A DNA stretch of 64,000 bases from Lineus longissimus (Eukaryota; Nemertea; Pilidiophora; Heteronemertea; Lineidae). The stretch is taken from assembly GCF_910592395.1 (NCBI RefSeq), contig NC_088309.1, positions 10,914,501 to 10,978,500 on the forward strand, read 5' to 3'. Positions 52,101-58,247 of this stretch are shown piece by piece; the stretch's first letter is position 1; each line of letters opens with the position of its first letter. The notes under the pieces are model-generated. The model saw only the letters and a program-made list of their open reading frames with translations. It did no database searches and was not told where the DNA came from. The translations under genes were made by a program, and so were the position numbers.

Positions 52101-55100
52101 CGGAAACTAAAAACTGAGCCGAAATTGATCTTTGAAAGGATGGCGCCAAAGCTGTACGCTACAATGTATCCGTTCTTCCATCCAATAACAAAGACTGGAG
52201 CCCCTGCACCTCTCCATATCGTATTTGTAATTGATAACTCCAAGGATATCAGACGGAAAGAGTTTTGTTATATTCGTCGATTCCTTCACGGGTTGATCAC
52301 TACGCCACGTCTGGATTGGAAGATCACGAAAATAAGCGTTATTACAAACAGTAACACACCTGAAGTGGTATTCGGTCTGTCGCCGAGGAGACGCATCAGG
52401 CGCCTACTCTCGAGGCTGAGGCATGCTGGAGGTGTCGCAAACATGGCTGGAGCTTTAGAGGTAGCTTCCGAAATGTTTGATAACAATCCCAGTAAGACAG
52501 CTAGGAACGTGGCCATCGTCTTGAGTGCAAATTCCCCATCGTTGCGACAGGTAGGATGTCTATTATTTTTTGCATTTTGCTATTTTAGGGTCTGTCCAGC
52601 AAATGGTAACAACTTCGGAAAAAATTAAACAAGTAACTGAGAATACGTCTGAGAAACGTACGACCTGCCTTGCCAGCATTCAACAAGCCACGGGTATTTA
52701 ATATCTTCCCAGGCAACTGAATAATAATCTTTTGATGAACAGTACCGGTAGTAAATTAAAATGTTATCTTGAAATATGATCTCTATTCCTGCTAGCACTC
52801 TTCTTTGGCAAAGTACTCTTGGTCTTTGCTTAATCATTGAAAATCTATAGCCAAAGTTTTATAATGATTTCCCCTCCAACTCTAGGTATCAACAAGACTT
52901 TGGGACGACCTTATTGAGAAGGGTGTGGCCACTCTCACAATCTCCGCAGGCAAGGGTCCATATCCAACATTCTACCACCACTTAAAACGAAGCAAGTTGT
53001 CCAGTGCTATGCTTCTTCAATCCTTCAAAATACTACCATCATTCAATTGGCACTTGCACAGAAGTGACCAGTTGAGAGTGTGGAAGACTGTGAACGTATC
53101 GTCCAAGGACCACACGAAGCTCAGGTCATTCGTGACTGCGTTCACGTGCAGGCCGCGATACAGCTTAAGATACGGAAAAGGGAAAGGCCCAATTTGCTTC
53201 AGGAAGGTCAAAAAGCTTCTTAGATGTCCTAGAGGATACGAAATCACTAGTGGGAAGACTGCGAAGTGTCTAAGGAAGGTGAAAAAATGTCCTGGCGGGT
53301 TCAGTCTGCAGCTGAACGGAAAGCAGTCCCTCTGCGTAAAGAAAACTTCTTCTTGTTCGGAGAAGTACCAACTGGTACCACTGAAGGGAGGGGACTTAGT
53401 TTGTGTGGAACAGGTCCATAAGTGCGACCAGGGCTACATGCTTCGACTGACTGAAGACAAGAAGACGGAGTGTCTAAAGACGATTAACGCTTGTAACCCC
53501 GGTTTCAATTTGGAAGAGCGTCCTGGAAAGAAGCCTGTCTGCGTCAAGCAGTTAACAAGTAAGAACTGACATTTTTATTGAGATCGACTTTGTAAATGCC
53601 ATGCACAAAAGTGACATAACCGAGTTTAAAATAGGTCTATGTTGTCGAAAGGCTTTTAGATATCTGATTCTTTGAAATTAGAATCACCATAAGCATTTTA
53701 TAATCAGTCAGTAGTGGCTATCGCTCGTCATGTTCACGAAGCAAGCAGTAGTACTCCATGGTCCATGACCACATATATATATGTGATGAAGTTGTCAAGG
53801 ACCAATAATAGAACTGCATAGATTGGGTGTGTTATGAGAGCTACTATTCAACAGTTAAATAGAATCGTTGATACGACCATCTTGATACCGTATTCTAGCG
53901 TCAGTCGATCGATGTTCCGGCGTTTATTTGCTAACCCCGTGTATCTTCTTCCAGTTCGCAAATGTGATTTGGGTTATAAGCTGAAACAGCATGATGAAGT
54001 CTTTGTATGCATCAGGGTAACAACTGAGCATTCCAGGCCGGTAGACTCGCAAGGTTTGATCAAAGAAGTACTACCAGAAACGAAGGGCGTCACTATTGTA
54101 GAAAAGCACATAAAACGGCCAGCGGACGAGAGAGAATTCGCACGAGGGCCGAGAGATGCAGTGGAAATCATCAAACCGAAAGTAAATATGGAAGTTAAGG
54201 AGCCACGAGAGGTGACGATGACGAAGGAGCCAGTAGAGGTGAAGAAGAGAGACAAGATTGCAAGCAAAGACCACCGTAGTCTGGAGCGTGTCGTTGAGGA
54301 AACAGCTGGAGTGACCGTCATTAGGAGACCAGTCGTGAGTAGGACAAAGGTGTTCCGGGACGAAGGCCCGCCGATTGAAGTAGTGTCTTTAGGCAAACGG
54401 ATGCAAGTCCGGCCAAAGACAGGGGAGATCAGTCAGTGTCCGGATGGATACGAAGTCAAGTCTAACCAGAACGGGAAAACGGTGAAATGTGTACGACAGT
54501 GTACAAAGCCTACTTGTTATAGGACGGTCCATGAATGCCATGATGGCTACACTTTTGATACAGCGAGAGGTATCTGCATACGAAGTAAGCTGAAGTGCAC
54601 TAATGGGTACAAGTTGAAGACCAATGGTGATAAAACAGTATGCATGAAGGAGGTCCCAAACTGTGACGATGGGTACGTGCTCGACAAGAGTCAAGAGAAA
54701 CCAACCTGTATCAAGAACATGCCTAGCTACTGCAGGAATGATTACGAACTCCAAGTGAGGGGATCAGAGAAGCAATGTATCAAGAAGGTCTACTTGTGTG
54801 GCGATGGCTTCAAACTGAAAACCAAGGAAGGAAAGAAGATCTGCTCCATGCAAAGGCAGGGTAAGCATTGTTTTCATTACGATTTTACACTGACCTTGTG
54901 ACCTTTAGATATCGTCACTTCCTAAACCGAATGGGGACTTTAACCGAAAAGAAGAAGTCGGCATTTCATTAAAGATCTTCAATTAACGAATGGGACAACT
55001 TCTCCTGTAGTGAACATGTCAAATCATTCATGAACAGACTGTGACGATACCGAGTTTAGATAATAAGTTTTGGAGGACGTCTTCATTCGACACAAGGACA

Positions 55101-56364
55101 GTCGACAGAAATGGGAGGAGCAGTCGTAAACCGGTTGCTTCATCAGCACCAGCAGTAACGTTGGCAATAAGTCCTAACGCAGATAAAATTTACTAAAATG
55201 AGATACAATGTATCGCTTACTTGAGCTAACGCTGGCGTAGACTCTAACGCCGATGCCCAATGGAGCAACTGGGTCTTCAATACAAAAATTGCCATTTTGC
55301 ATTGCAGTGCTGACGTGTGGCAACGGCTATGAACTCAAAAGGGAGACCGGAGAGAAACCACATTGCGCGAAGGCGTCTAGATCAGGTAATTTGGTCGGGT
55401 CGACTCAATTTAAACGAGAACGTTGGTCATGCAGAATGCAGGTAGTGCATGAGTGTGATTTCGTGCGTCTCTGAAAAAATACCACTGCAGAATCTAATTT
55501 TTGCGTTAGCGAGATCATCCTCGGGGCTTTCTTTCAATACGTTTTCCCTAAAATCTGAATGAAATACTAAAGTGTTTGGTATACTGCTGCTAAAGGATGT
55601 TTCTCTTTTGTTCTCACAGATACAATCAAGTATATGAATGTCTGTCTCCTCAATTCAACAGAAACTCGTCTAGAAAGGTACCATTACATTGAGTTCTTTT
55701 GTTATAACCTCAACATTGTGACATCCACATTTACCTTTCAGGAAAGGGAGAGGCAGTGATAGAACCGACACTTGAAACCGTTGAAAAGTACAAGGAGCCT
55801 TCAGTCACAGAGGTAACGATTCAACCAGAGGAGAGAACATTGCAAACCACGCCACGTAACATAGACGTTGAAACAGTCCCATTCCAGATCATATTGGACA
55901 GCGCACCGGCAAAAGTGGAAAAGGTCCGCACCGATGTGGAGACAGTGCAGCCGAGAGAAGTGGCTGTCGACATGAAACTTATCAACGAAACTGCCGAAGA
56001 GGGCGTCGAAATGAAACATGGCAATGCAGAGGAGACCAAGTTCAATACGCCTTCTGCCCTTACGCATCTGTTCGGAGAGATACCCATGGACCGACAGCGC
56101 AACCGTATTTTGGACATGTCTCTGCAAGATTTCCTGAAGAAATTCGGTGAGGGCAAGAAGCAGAAAGTTGAGTTTGCGGGCGGACAGGGCCCATACCATT
56201 GGAGTCCTTTAGAACTGCATCGGCCGCGTTCTGAAGGCTATGCAGGACACGAGGAGACGCACCATACCGGGCCTTGGTATCTATTTTCGACAGCTGCCGA
56301 TTATGAGCAGGACGTCATCAATAAAGATGCGAAGAAACTCTACGATGAAGTTATAAATCCGTAA
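4064..56364 (+). CDS. Giant secreted VWA / CPxGY-repeat / polybasic-array protein gene (29 coding exons, full span)
   Basis: Span of a single gene model. Exon lengths sum to 36,882 nt, a whole number of codons ending in TAA, for about 12,293 residues. Order along the protein: signal peptide (1-22), four CPxGY modules (to about 129), unrecognised segment (to 174), VWA1 (175-358), VWA2 (359-546), mini-exon CPxGY modules (547-854), giant-exon segment (855-10,894) with the basic array at about 2,425-10,385, then CPxGY modules, acidic linkers and VWA3, to a unique C-terminus at 12,293. Every junction joins phase-compatible consensus GT/AG sites. All introns are phase 1 except the one inside VWA3 (phase 0). 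The signal peptide and paired cysteines imply secretion. I do not recognise the family and give no gene symbol. The model is my reading without transcript data; small exons could be missed, above all in introns 1 and 3. Confidence 0.8.
4466..4504 (+). repeat. Dispersed repeat end shared with the 9,679 element
   Basis: About 38 bases here (starting GGTAGAATGGGGTA) match both termini of the short inverted-repeat element at 9679-9813. Only one end is recognisable, so this may be a truncated or different family member. Confidence 0.55.
4753..5133. mobile_element. MITE-like inverted-repeat element with poly-C/poly-G arms
   Basis: The ends are inverted copies: ATGCAAGTATCAATTCG at 4753 and its reverse complement ending at 5133. 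Each arm continues as TCTTGTAC, a run of about 14 Cs (poly-G on the right arm), then CTCCTCAAGGGTA. The element is about 380 bp and non-coding, as expected of a non-autonomous foldback or MITE. I could not confirm a target-site duplication. Confidence 0.75.
5157..5573. repeat. Dispersed repeat, copy A
   Basis: About 415 bases recur as a direct copy at 6122-6569. Both copies start with GAGACAATACCACCAAT and end in a shared CAATGGTGGTCTT stretch, and they differ by scattered substitutions and small indels. No protein is recognised, so this is probably a non-autonomous repeat family. Confidence 0.8.
6122..6569. repeat. Dispersed repeat, copy B
   Basis: Direct, diverged copy of 5157-5573, offset by about 965 bases. 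It carries an extra insertion of about 35 bases near 6155-6190 relative to copy A. Confidence 0.8.
7184..7504 (+). CDS. Exon 2: four CPxGY two-cysteine modules and Thr-rich tail
   Basis: 107 codons, phase 1 in and out (acceptor AG 7182-7183, donor GTACGG at 7505). It encodes MAGGG followed by four modules of about 23 residues: CPKGY, CPTGY, CPAGY and CPPGY, each with a second cysteine 12-15 residues on (VIC, QIC, VVC, QVC). A TTTTT-type threonine tract at the end suggests an O-glycosylated linker. An upstream ATG at 7108 opens the same frame, but the acceptor and the signal exon make splicing into 7184 the better model. Confidence 0.75.
7835..7969 (+). CDS. Exon 3: unrecognised 45-residue segment
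   Basis: 45 codons, phase 1 in and out (TTCAG acceptor, GTAAGT donor). The peptide begins ETVEPHEKATTVQV and ends KETVVEI. It has no cysteine. It loosely resembles the 'E-V-T-I-Q-P-E-E' segments of exons 25 and 29, so it may be a divergent copy of that domain. Confidence 0.65.
8093..9205. mobile_element. Foldback element with about 15-bp minisatellite arms
   Basis: The left arm (about 8115-8302) is a tandem array of about 15-bp units of the form GGTACGGGTAAAATA. The right arm (about 9029-9200) is the same minisatellite in inverted orientation. The inner edges of both arms share an inverted copy of TACACAAAAAAGAGA...CTAGG. The roughly 0.73-kb centre is AT-rich and has no convincing coding frame. 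The arrangement fits a non-autonomous foldback-type transposon. Confidence 0.75.
9679..9813. mobile_element. Short MITE-like inverted-repeat element
   Basis: About 135 bp with inverted termini: GGTAGAATGGGGTATTTGTAG on the left, and GGGGCTACAA...CCCC-AATCTATCTTACC on the right. A matching single end lies at 4466, which suggests a family present in several copies. Confidence 0.65.
10439..10990 (+). CDS. Exon 4: VWA domain 1
   Basis: 184 codons, phase 1 in and out (TTCCAG acceptor, GTAAGT donor). It is a complete von Willebrand factor A-type fold: the first strand DVVFLLDSSAQ, an amphipathic helix, HVAVILVSD, and the later strands RTAIILAGS and EIDAYTIG. The metal site looks degraded. The DxSxS motif reads D-S-S-A-Q, and the usual TDG is replaced by AGS. 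VWA domains usually mediate adhesion or matrix assembly; with a poor metal site, a scaffolding role is more likely. The whole domain lies in one exon, the common layout for matrix-protein VWA modules. Confidence 0.8.
11360..11923 (+). CDS. Exon 5: VWA domain 2
   Basis: 188 codons, phase 1 in and out (TGTCTTTAG acceptor, GTAAGT donor). It begins with a VWA first strand (IDMVFVVDADSKVS), followed by VALAFYG, FVLTAEKSS and VFIVAVGVGA strands in the usual order. The MIDAS signature is degenerate: DxSxS is D-A-D-S-K and TDG is TAE. It is diverged from VWA1 but lies in an equivalent exon, so the two probably arose by exon duplication. Confidence 0.8.
12294..12335 (+). CDS. Exon 6: mini-exon, CPVGF module (short type)
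   Basis: 42 nt, phase 1 in and out, acceptor TTTACACAG, donor GTAAGC. It encodes GCPVGFRRHGTHCR, one short two-cysteine module. Confidence 0.7.
12840..12911 (+). CDS. Exon 7: mini-exon, CPYGF module (long type)
   Basis: 72 nt, phase 1 in and out, acceptor CTTTTCAG, donor GTGAGT. It encodes AYCPYGF, a Lys-rich stretch and a second Cys (AQCRQ). Confidence 0.7.
13162..13203 (+). CDS. Exon 8: mini-exon, CPPGY module (short type)
   Basis: 42 nt, phase 1 in and out, acceptor TTTTTCAG, donor GTAAGT. It encodes CPPGYKNIKKLCV. Confidence 0.75.
13837..13905 (+). CDS. Exon 9: mini-exon, CPRGY module (long type)
   Basis: 69 nt, phase 1 in and out, acceptor TTCTAG, donor GTAAGT. It encodes SKCPRGYHVK and a second Cys (PVCYTN). 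Confidence 0.75.
14035..14076 (+). CDS. Exon 10: mini-exon, CPIGY module (short type)
   Basis: 42 nt, phase 1 in and out, acceptor CTTTGCAG, donor GTAAGT. It encodes CPIGYRNFAGKCV. Confidence 0.75.
14553..14618 (+). CDS. Exon 11: mini-exon, CPVGY module (long type)
   Basis: 66 nt, phase 1 in and out, acceptor CTTTACAG, donor GTAAGT. It encodes QLCPVGYKLSLY and a second Cys (KRCVFS). Confidence 0.75.
14925..14966 (+). CDS. Exon 12: mini-exon, CPSGY module (short type)
   Basis: 42 nt, phase 1 in and out, acceptor CATTTCAG, donor GTGAGT. It encodes CPSGYNKVGFTCV. Confidence 0.75.
15259..15324 (+). CDS. Exon 13: mini-exon, CPVGY module (long type)
   Basis: 66 nt, phase 1 in and out, acceptor TGACCAG (weak pyrimidine tract), donor GTGAGT. 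It encodes SKCPVGYKSHLQ and a second Cys (RVCLFY). The acceptor is the weakest of the set, but phase and module fit exactly. Confidence 0.65.
15683..15721 (+). CDS. Exon 14: mini-exon, CPQDY module (short type)
   Basis: 39 nt, phase 1 in and out, acceptor CCTTTCAG, donor GTACGT. It encodes CPQDYIQRGPVC. The usual Gly is replaced by Asp, and it is one codon shorter than the other short-type exons. Confidence 0.7.
16464..16526 (+). CDS. Exon 15: mini-exon, CAPGF module (long type)
   Basis: 63 nt, phase 1 in and out, acceptor TCTTTCAG, donor GTAAGT. It encodes VKCAPGFKKVL and a second Cys (AYCTS). Confidence 0.75.
16900..16941 (+). CDS. Exon 16: mini-exon, CLPGF module (short type)
   Basis: 42 nt, phase 1 in and out, acceptor GTTTTCAG, donor GTAGGT. 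It encodes CLPGFNWRKGKCK. Confidence 0.7.
17306..17377 (+). CDS. Exon 17: mini-exon, CPKGY module (long type)
   Basis: 72 nt, phase 1 in and out, acceptor GTTTACAG, donor GTAAGT. It encodes GTCPKGYTRKR, a basic stretch and a second Cys (IICLFK). Confidence 0.75.
17616..17669 (+). CDS. Exon 18: mini-exon, CPKGY module
   Basis: 54 nt, phase 1 in and out, acceptor ATTTGCAG, donor GTAAGT. It encodes CPKGYQLVLMHGVKRCI, intermediate in length between the short and long types. Confidence 0.75.
18027..18104 (+). CDS. Exon 19: mini-exon, CPYGY module
   Basis: 78 nt, phase 1 in and out, acceptor CTCCACAG, donor GTAAGA. It encodes PKCPYGYEMVRV and a second Cys in a basic context (RCRKRIS). Confidence 0.75.
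18310..18378 (-). repeat. tRNA-derived SINE-like head in intron 19
   Basis: On the - strand, an A-box-like TGGACCAGTGG (18367-18377) and a B-box-like GGTTCAAACCC (18322-18332) are about 45 bases apart, as in a tRNA. The arms do not pair well enough for a functional tRNA. It fits a tRNA-derived SINE promoter. Confidence 0.55.
18439..18573 (+). CDS. Exon 20: two CxxGF modules before the giant exon
   Basis: 135 nt, phase 1 in and out, acceptor CATTGCAG, donor GTACGG. It encodes SKCAKGFQLRQRKGKAPDC, then CPMGFVLYKQG and a final Cys. The two modules are fused without an intron between them, unlike exons 6-19. Confidence 0.75.
18836..18856 (+). promoter_or_regulatory. Recursive-splice-like AG|GTAAGT site in intron 20
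   Basis: A pyrimidine-rich tract ends in ACAG and is followed at once by GTAAGT (junction after 18849), about 250 bases before the acceptor of the giant exon. This is the zero-length-exon pattern of recursive splicing. It may be chance, because the intron is only 525 bases long. Confidence 0.3.
19099..23807 (+). other. Giant exon part 1: degenerate basic helical repeats
   Basis: About 1,570 residues with no long exact repeats. Two themes recur. One is KENKRL followed by R or K at coiled-coil spacing (near 20,080, 20,625, 21,615 and 23,180). The other is a module of form LLKKLK-A-(x3)-KKPT-(x2)-II-KLK (near 20,920, 22,370 and 22,485). The second theme resembles parts of the array unit, so this looks like the older, diverged form of the array. 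Confidence 0.65.
19099..49218 (+). CDS. Exon 21: 30,120-nt giant exon, polybasic repeat array and CPxGY modules
   Basis: One open frame runs from a TTTTGTAG acceptor (AG 19097-19098) to a GTAAGT donor at 49219, phase 1 in and out, about 10,040 residues. Parts: (1) 19,099-23,807, Lys/Arg-rich with heptad-like and KENKRL-type segments, predicted largely helical; (2) 23,808-47,678, the 480-bp tandem array; (3) 47,679-48,400, a basic tail with three LLKKLKLA-type repeats; (4) about 48,400-48,540, a short Glu-rich segment; (5) 48,660-49,210, eight CPxGY-type two-cysteine modules. Acidic residues are very scarce before part 4. An intact frame over 10,000 codons argues strongly for a real selected product. 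Location and partners are unknown; with the signal exon it would be secreted. By composition alone it could be mistaken for a nuclear coiled-coil protein. Confidence 0.9.
24935..25171 (+). repeat. Shortened 237-bp array unit 1
   Basis: The interval between equivalent landmarks is 237 rather than 480 bp. The junction near 25,022 joins HKISHP to IHLIEVIKHLKRK, removing 81 residues in frame. Confidence 0.9.
27092..27328 (+). repeat. Shortened 237-bp array unit 2
   Basis: Same junction as unit 1 (IHLIEVI form), exactly 2,157 bp downstream of it, as part of a longer duplicated block. Confidence 0.9.
30209..30445 (+). repeat. Shortened 237-bp array unit 3
   Basis: Same deletion junction (near 30,300), here with the IHLIKVI variant. 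Confidence 0.9.
40046..40282 (+). repeat. Shortened 237-bp array unit 4
   Basis: Same deletion junction (near 40,135), IHLIKVI variant, followed by KHLKRKQQ. Confidence 0.9.
45083..45319 (+). repeat. Shortened 237-bp array unit 5
   Basis: Same deletion junction (near 45,172), IHLIKVI variant. Confidence 0.9.
49219..49661 (+). other. Intron 21
   Basis: 443 bases between GTAAGT and a TTGCTTTGCAG acceptor. Nothing else is recognised. Confidence 0.6.
49662..49802 (+). CDS. Exon 22: two CPxGY-type modules
   Basis: 47 codons, phase 1 in and out. The donor GTTAGA is weaker than most. It encodes modules CEKDY...QC and CLPGF...IC, ending EKMVTG, and continues the module series that closes the giant exon. 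Confidence 0.75.
49803..50207 (+). other. Intron 22
   Basis: 405 bases of non-coding sequence with nothing else recognised. Confidence 0.55.
50208..50639 (+). CDS. Exon 23: charged Pro/Glu/Val-rich linker
   Basis: 144 codons, phase 1 in and out (TTTTTCAG acceptor, GTAACA donor). There are no cysteines. The sequence is rich in Glu, Pro, Val and Lys, with repeated xVTTEPKEVVL-like and EAKEVTV-like phrases. It recalls the extended charged segments of exons 25, 27 and 29, and no known domain is recognised. It contrasts with the nearly Glu-free giant array. Confidence 0.7.
50906..51547 (+). CDS. Exon 24: run of about nine CPxGY-type modules
   Basis: 214 codons, phase 1 in and out (TTCTTGCAG acceptor, GTGAGT donor). 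Modules in order: CDEGY, CPEGF, CMEGY, CSKGF, an atypical CKDPRNSDPAC insert, CPSDY, CLKGY, CDHGF, CSDGY and CEEGC. Each module is about 23 residues with a second Cys before a Val/Met-Lys stretch. The regular pairs suggest small disulphide-linked hairpins in an extracellular protein. I do not recognise an existing domain name with confidence. Confidence 0.8.
51847..52550 (+). CDS. Exon 25: EVTIQPEE domain and first part of VWA domain 3
   Basis: Enters in phase 1 and leaves in phase 0 (acceptor TTTTGCAG, donor GTAGGA). The first 100 or so residues carry a conserved but unnamed segment (VVEVTIQPEE, then PRSIEID, then DRVPATV) that recurs in exon 29. A VWA domain follows: HIVFVIDNSKD, ISVITNS, a helix, GGVANMAGAL and NVAIVLSAN. 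Its metal site is degenerate, with D-N-S-K-D for DxSxS, Val for the MIDAS Thr, and SAN for TDG. The domain finishes in exon 26. Confidence 0.75.
52551..52885 (+). other. Intron 25 (phase 0, interrupts VWA3)
   Basis: 335 bases. It is the only non-phase-1 intron in the model and splits the third VWA domain after its TDG-equivalent strand. Confidence 0.65.
52886..53558 (+). CDS. Exon 26: end of VWA domain 3 and about six CPxGY-type modules
   Basis: Enters in phase 0 and leaves in phase 1 (acceptor AACTCTAG, donor GTAAGA). The first 80 residues finish the VWA fold (VSTRLWDDLIEKGVATLTIS). Modules follow: CRPRY, CPRGY, CPGGF, CSEKY, CDQGY and CNPGF, each with its second Cys. The exon ends VKQLTS, like the ends of exons 21 and 22, which suggests repeated use of one linker at module-block ends. 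Confidence 0.75.
53559..53954 (+). other. Intron 26
   Basis: 396 bases, with a short TA-rich stretch near 53,773. Nothing else is recognised. Confidence 0.55.
53955..54860 (+). CDS. Exon 27: module, charged linker, then six CPxGY-type modules
   Basis: 302 codons, phase 1 in and out (TTCTTCCAG acceptor, GTAAGC donor). It starts with one module (CDLGY...VC). About 145 residues of charged Pro/Glu/Val-rich sequence follow, with repeated VKEPREVTMTKEPVEV-like phrases. It ends with modules CPDGY, CHDGY, CTNGY, CDDGY, CRNDY and CGDGF. A short CTKPTC insert breaks the spacing between the first two of these. Confidence 0.75.
54861..55307 (+). other. Intron 27
   Basis: 447 bases of non-coding sequence with nothing else recognised. 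Confidence 0.55.
55308..55385 (+). CDS. Exon 28: single CGNGY module
   Basis: 26 codons, phase 1 in and out (CATTGCAG acceptor, GTAATT donor). It encodes LTCGNGYELKRE and a second Cys (PHCAKAS). It is a lone mini-exon like exons 6-19, although neighbouring blocks of the same module have lost their introns. Confidence 0.7.
55386..55741 (+). other. Intron 28
   Basis: 356 bases. A further acceptor/donor pair (55620-55677) would give a 58-nt exon that breaks the frame, so I leave it out. Confidence 0.55.
55742..56364 (+). CDS. Exon 29: EVTIQPEE domain and unique C-terminus (terminal coding exon)
   Basis: Acceptor ACCTTTCAG, phase 1 in, with TAA at 56362-56364. It encodes 206 residues plus the stop. 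The first 90 residues repeat the exon 25 domain (VTEVTIQPEE, PRNIDVE, LDSAPAKV), and an acidic stretch follows. The last 110 residues are unique, with a possible helix (DMSLQDFLKKFGEG) and then an aromatic, His-rich segment (GPYHWSPLELHRPRSEGYAG) ending DEVINP. It has no transmembrane segment or GPI-like tail, which supports a soluble secreted product. Confidence 0.75.
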
Positions 56365-56550
56365 AAAGAGAATACATTTACATACTTTTAAATATGTCAG
56401 GAGCCAGAATGCGTAATCGATTCAGACACGCCGCTGGGTTGCATGTTTTGAAAATCGTCTCGTCGCTGTGCCAGTAGGATGTTACTGCGAGTTATACGCA
56501 TTAAACGACTTCCCTCAACATTAGTGATGTAACTGTATTTTACATCCAAG

Positions 56551-56556
56551 AATAAA
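56551..56556 (+). promoter_or_regulatory. Polyadenylation signal of the giant gene
   Basis: AATAAA lies about 190 bases after the stop codon. A second AATAAA at about 56,879-56,884 could serve a longer 3' end. Confidence 0.6.
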
Positions 56557-58064
56557 CTGGAGTGAAGTTATTCCTGGAAAAGTCATGAGCGATTTTGCGA
56601 GGCTCTTGACAGATTGATCAGTTAATTCGTCTTTAGGGACAGAAGAACAACGTCACAGACAATTAGGTATTCGGGATTGATACAAGTACGGTGAATTCGG
56701 CTGTGTCTCGTATAAAATTCCAGGCCAGAAACGACATTAGAATCTTTACAACCATTTCCGAACAACAGTCCTTTGAATCAGTAAAGTTGGCCACATTCTG
56801 CGTGCAATTTCGTCTCTTCGGGAGAATGCGCTCTAGCTTTCGAACATTTTTTTTCTGATGCCGTACGGGGCAGAGCCGAATAAACCGTATTTTAAAATCG
56901 AACGATGTCTTTTCTAATACATCTGATGTCCAATCTCTATGTCAGTATGTTCAAGTTACATTCATTACCAGACATGATGATGGATAAAGGAAAAAGTAGA
57001 TGGACCAAATGAGAAAAACACTTTTTGGAGATCTTTGTAAATATCAGCATTCGTGACGTGTGGATCTTCTGATTTTTTTTCAGTCATTACTAATATAACT
57101 AAAATTATAACCAGTACTTATGGGATTAGGGTGTTTTAAAAAAAATATTATGGAACTGTTTGGTTGAGGATAGTGAGTATTGTGATAAATATTATTGTGA
57201 TAAAACAGATCAGTCAATGTTCATAAGGGATTGTACACAAAAAAGCTAAATTTCAGAAAACATCTAAAATTTATCAGACCCCTCCCATTCTCCGAATAAA
57301 GAGTTAAGGACACATATCACGGACGTCCATGCACATAGTCGACTGTAGGTTAATCACATTGTAAAAAGAATCAAAAATTTTCAATTTGCTTCATCTTCAC
57401 CCTCAGCTCCGCTCCCTTTAATTTCAGACTTTTTAAAAAGTTTAACGTCAAGGTGGGTCTTTTTGCACACGATCCCTAACGAAGGACTACTGTTATTTGT
57501 GAATATTGCTAAGGTTTGGGTGAAATGCTTCGTTTTGCTAAGGAAGTTAACTTCCTTCTTTCGGTTTTGGTTGTGGGCTTTTTATCACATAGACGACTTG
57601 ATGACTGTAAAATGGGCGAGGTATTTTAGATTTCTCTGTATGCCGCTATGTTATTGGTGAATTCAAATTGTAAAATTTACCAGTCGTGGGCTTTGAAGCA
57701 CTGACCAATTAAACTAAATATGAAAACAACACTCCTGTTCTTTTTTCGTCATTTGCTAGCTTACACACGAGGTCATCCTGACAAGCAGGGCTTCCACCCC
57801 ATTATACCGTCACCCTCATAAAATTATTGCCCAAGTTGTATGTTCTACTTTTGAGAAAAATGGAAAAAACTTATTCATTTCCGACCTATTTCAAATTTAT
57901 TTTGCAGCTAACTAAGAATAATATGTTTAAACTTGACAATGAACATGTAATTTATTTTATTTGAGCCGGTGCAGAAGTAGAAAATGTCTTCCTGGAAAAA
58001 GTAACCTGCCCTATTGTCTTCTGACGGGTTCTATCCCATATGCCACAGCGCAGACTAGAATCCG
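56557..58064. other. Intergenic region, nothing recognised
   Basis: AT-rich non-coding sequence beyond the giant gene. Short open frames occur, but none shows a domain or splice support. Confidence 0.45.
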
Positions 58065-58247
58065 TTGCGCCCCGGACGTTCCATCCGAAGAAATTTCAAA
58101 CTACCAACGATGTGCGGCAAATGGTCAAGAAAAATCATTCTAAAATACCTTGGTACCGTAAAGTCAACTTTTAAATGGAAAATGCATAAGCCCCGTTCTG
58201 AGAGTGGAGTGTTTTGGACACGCAACCAAGATGCTCTACCAAAGTTC

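Noticed and set aside
55620-55677. Extra exon between exons 28 and 29
   Set aside because: It is 58 nt long, so it would break the frame of the final exon, and it adds no module.
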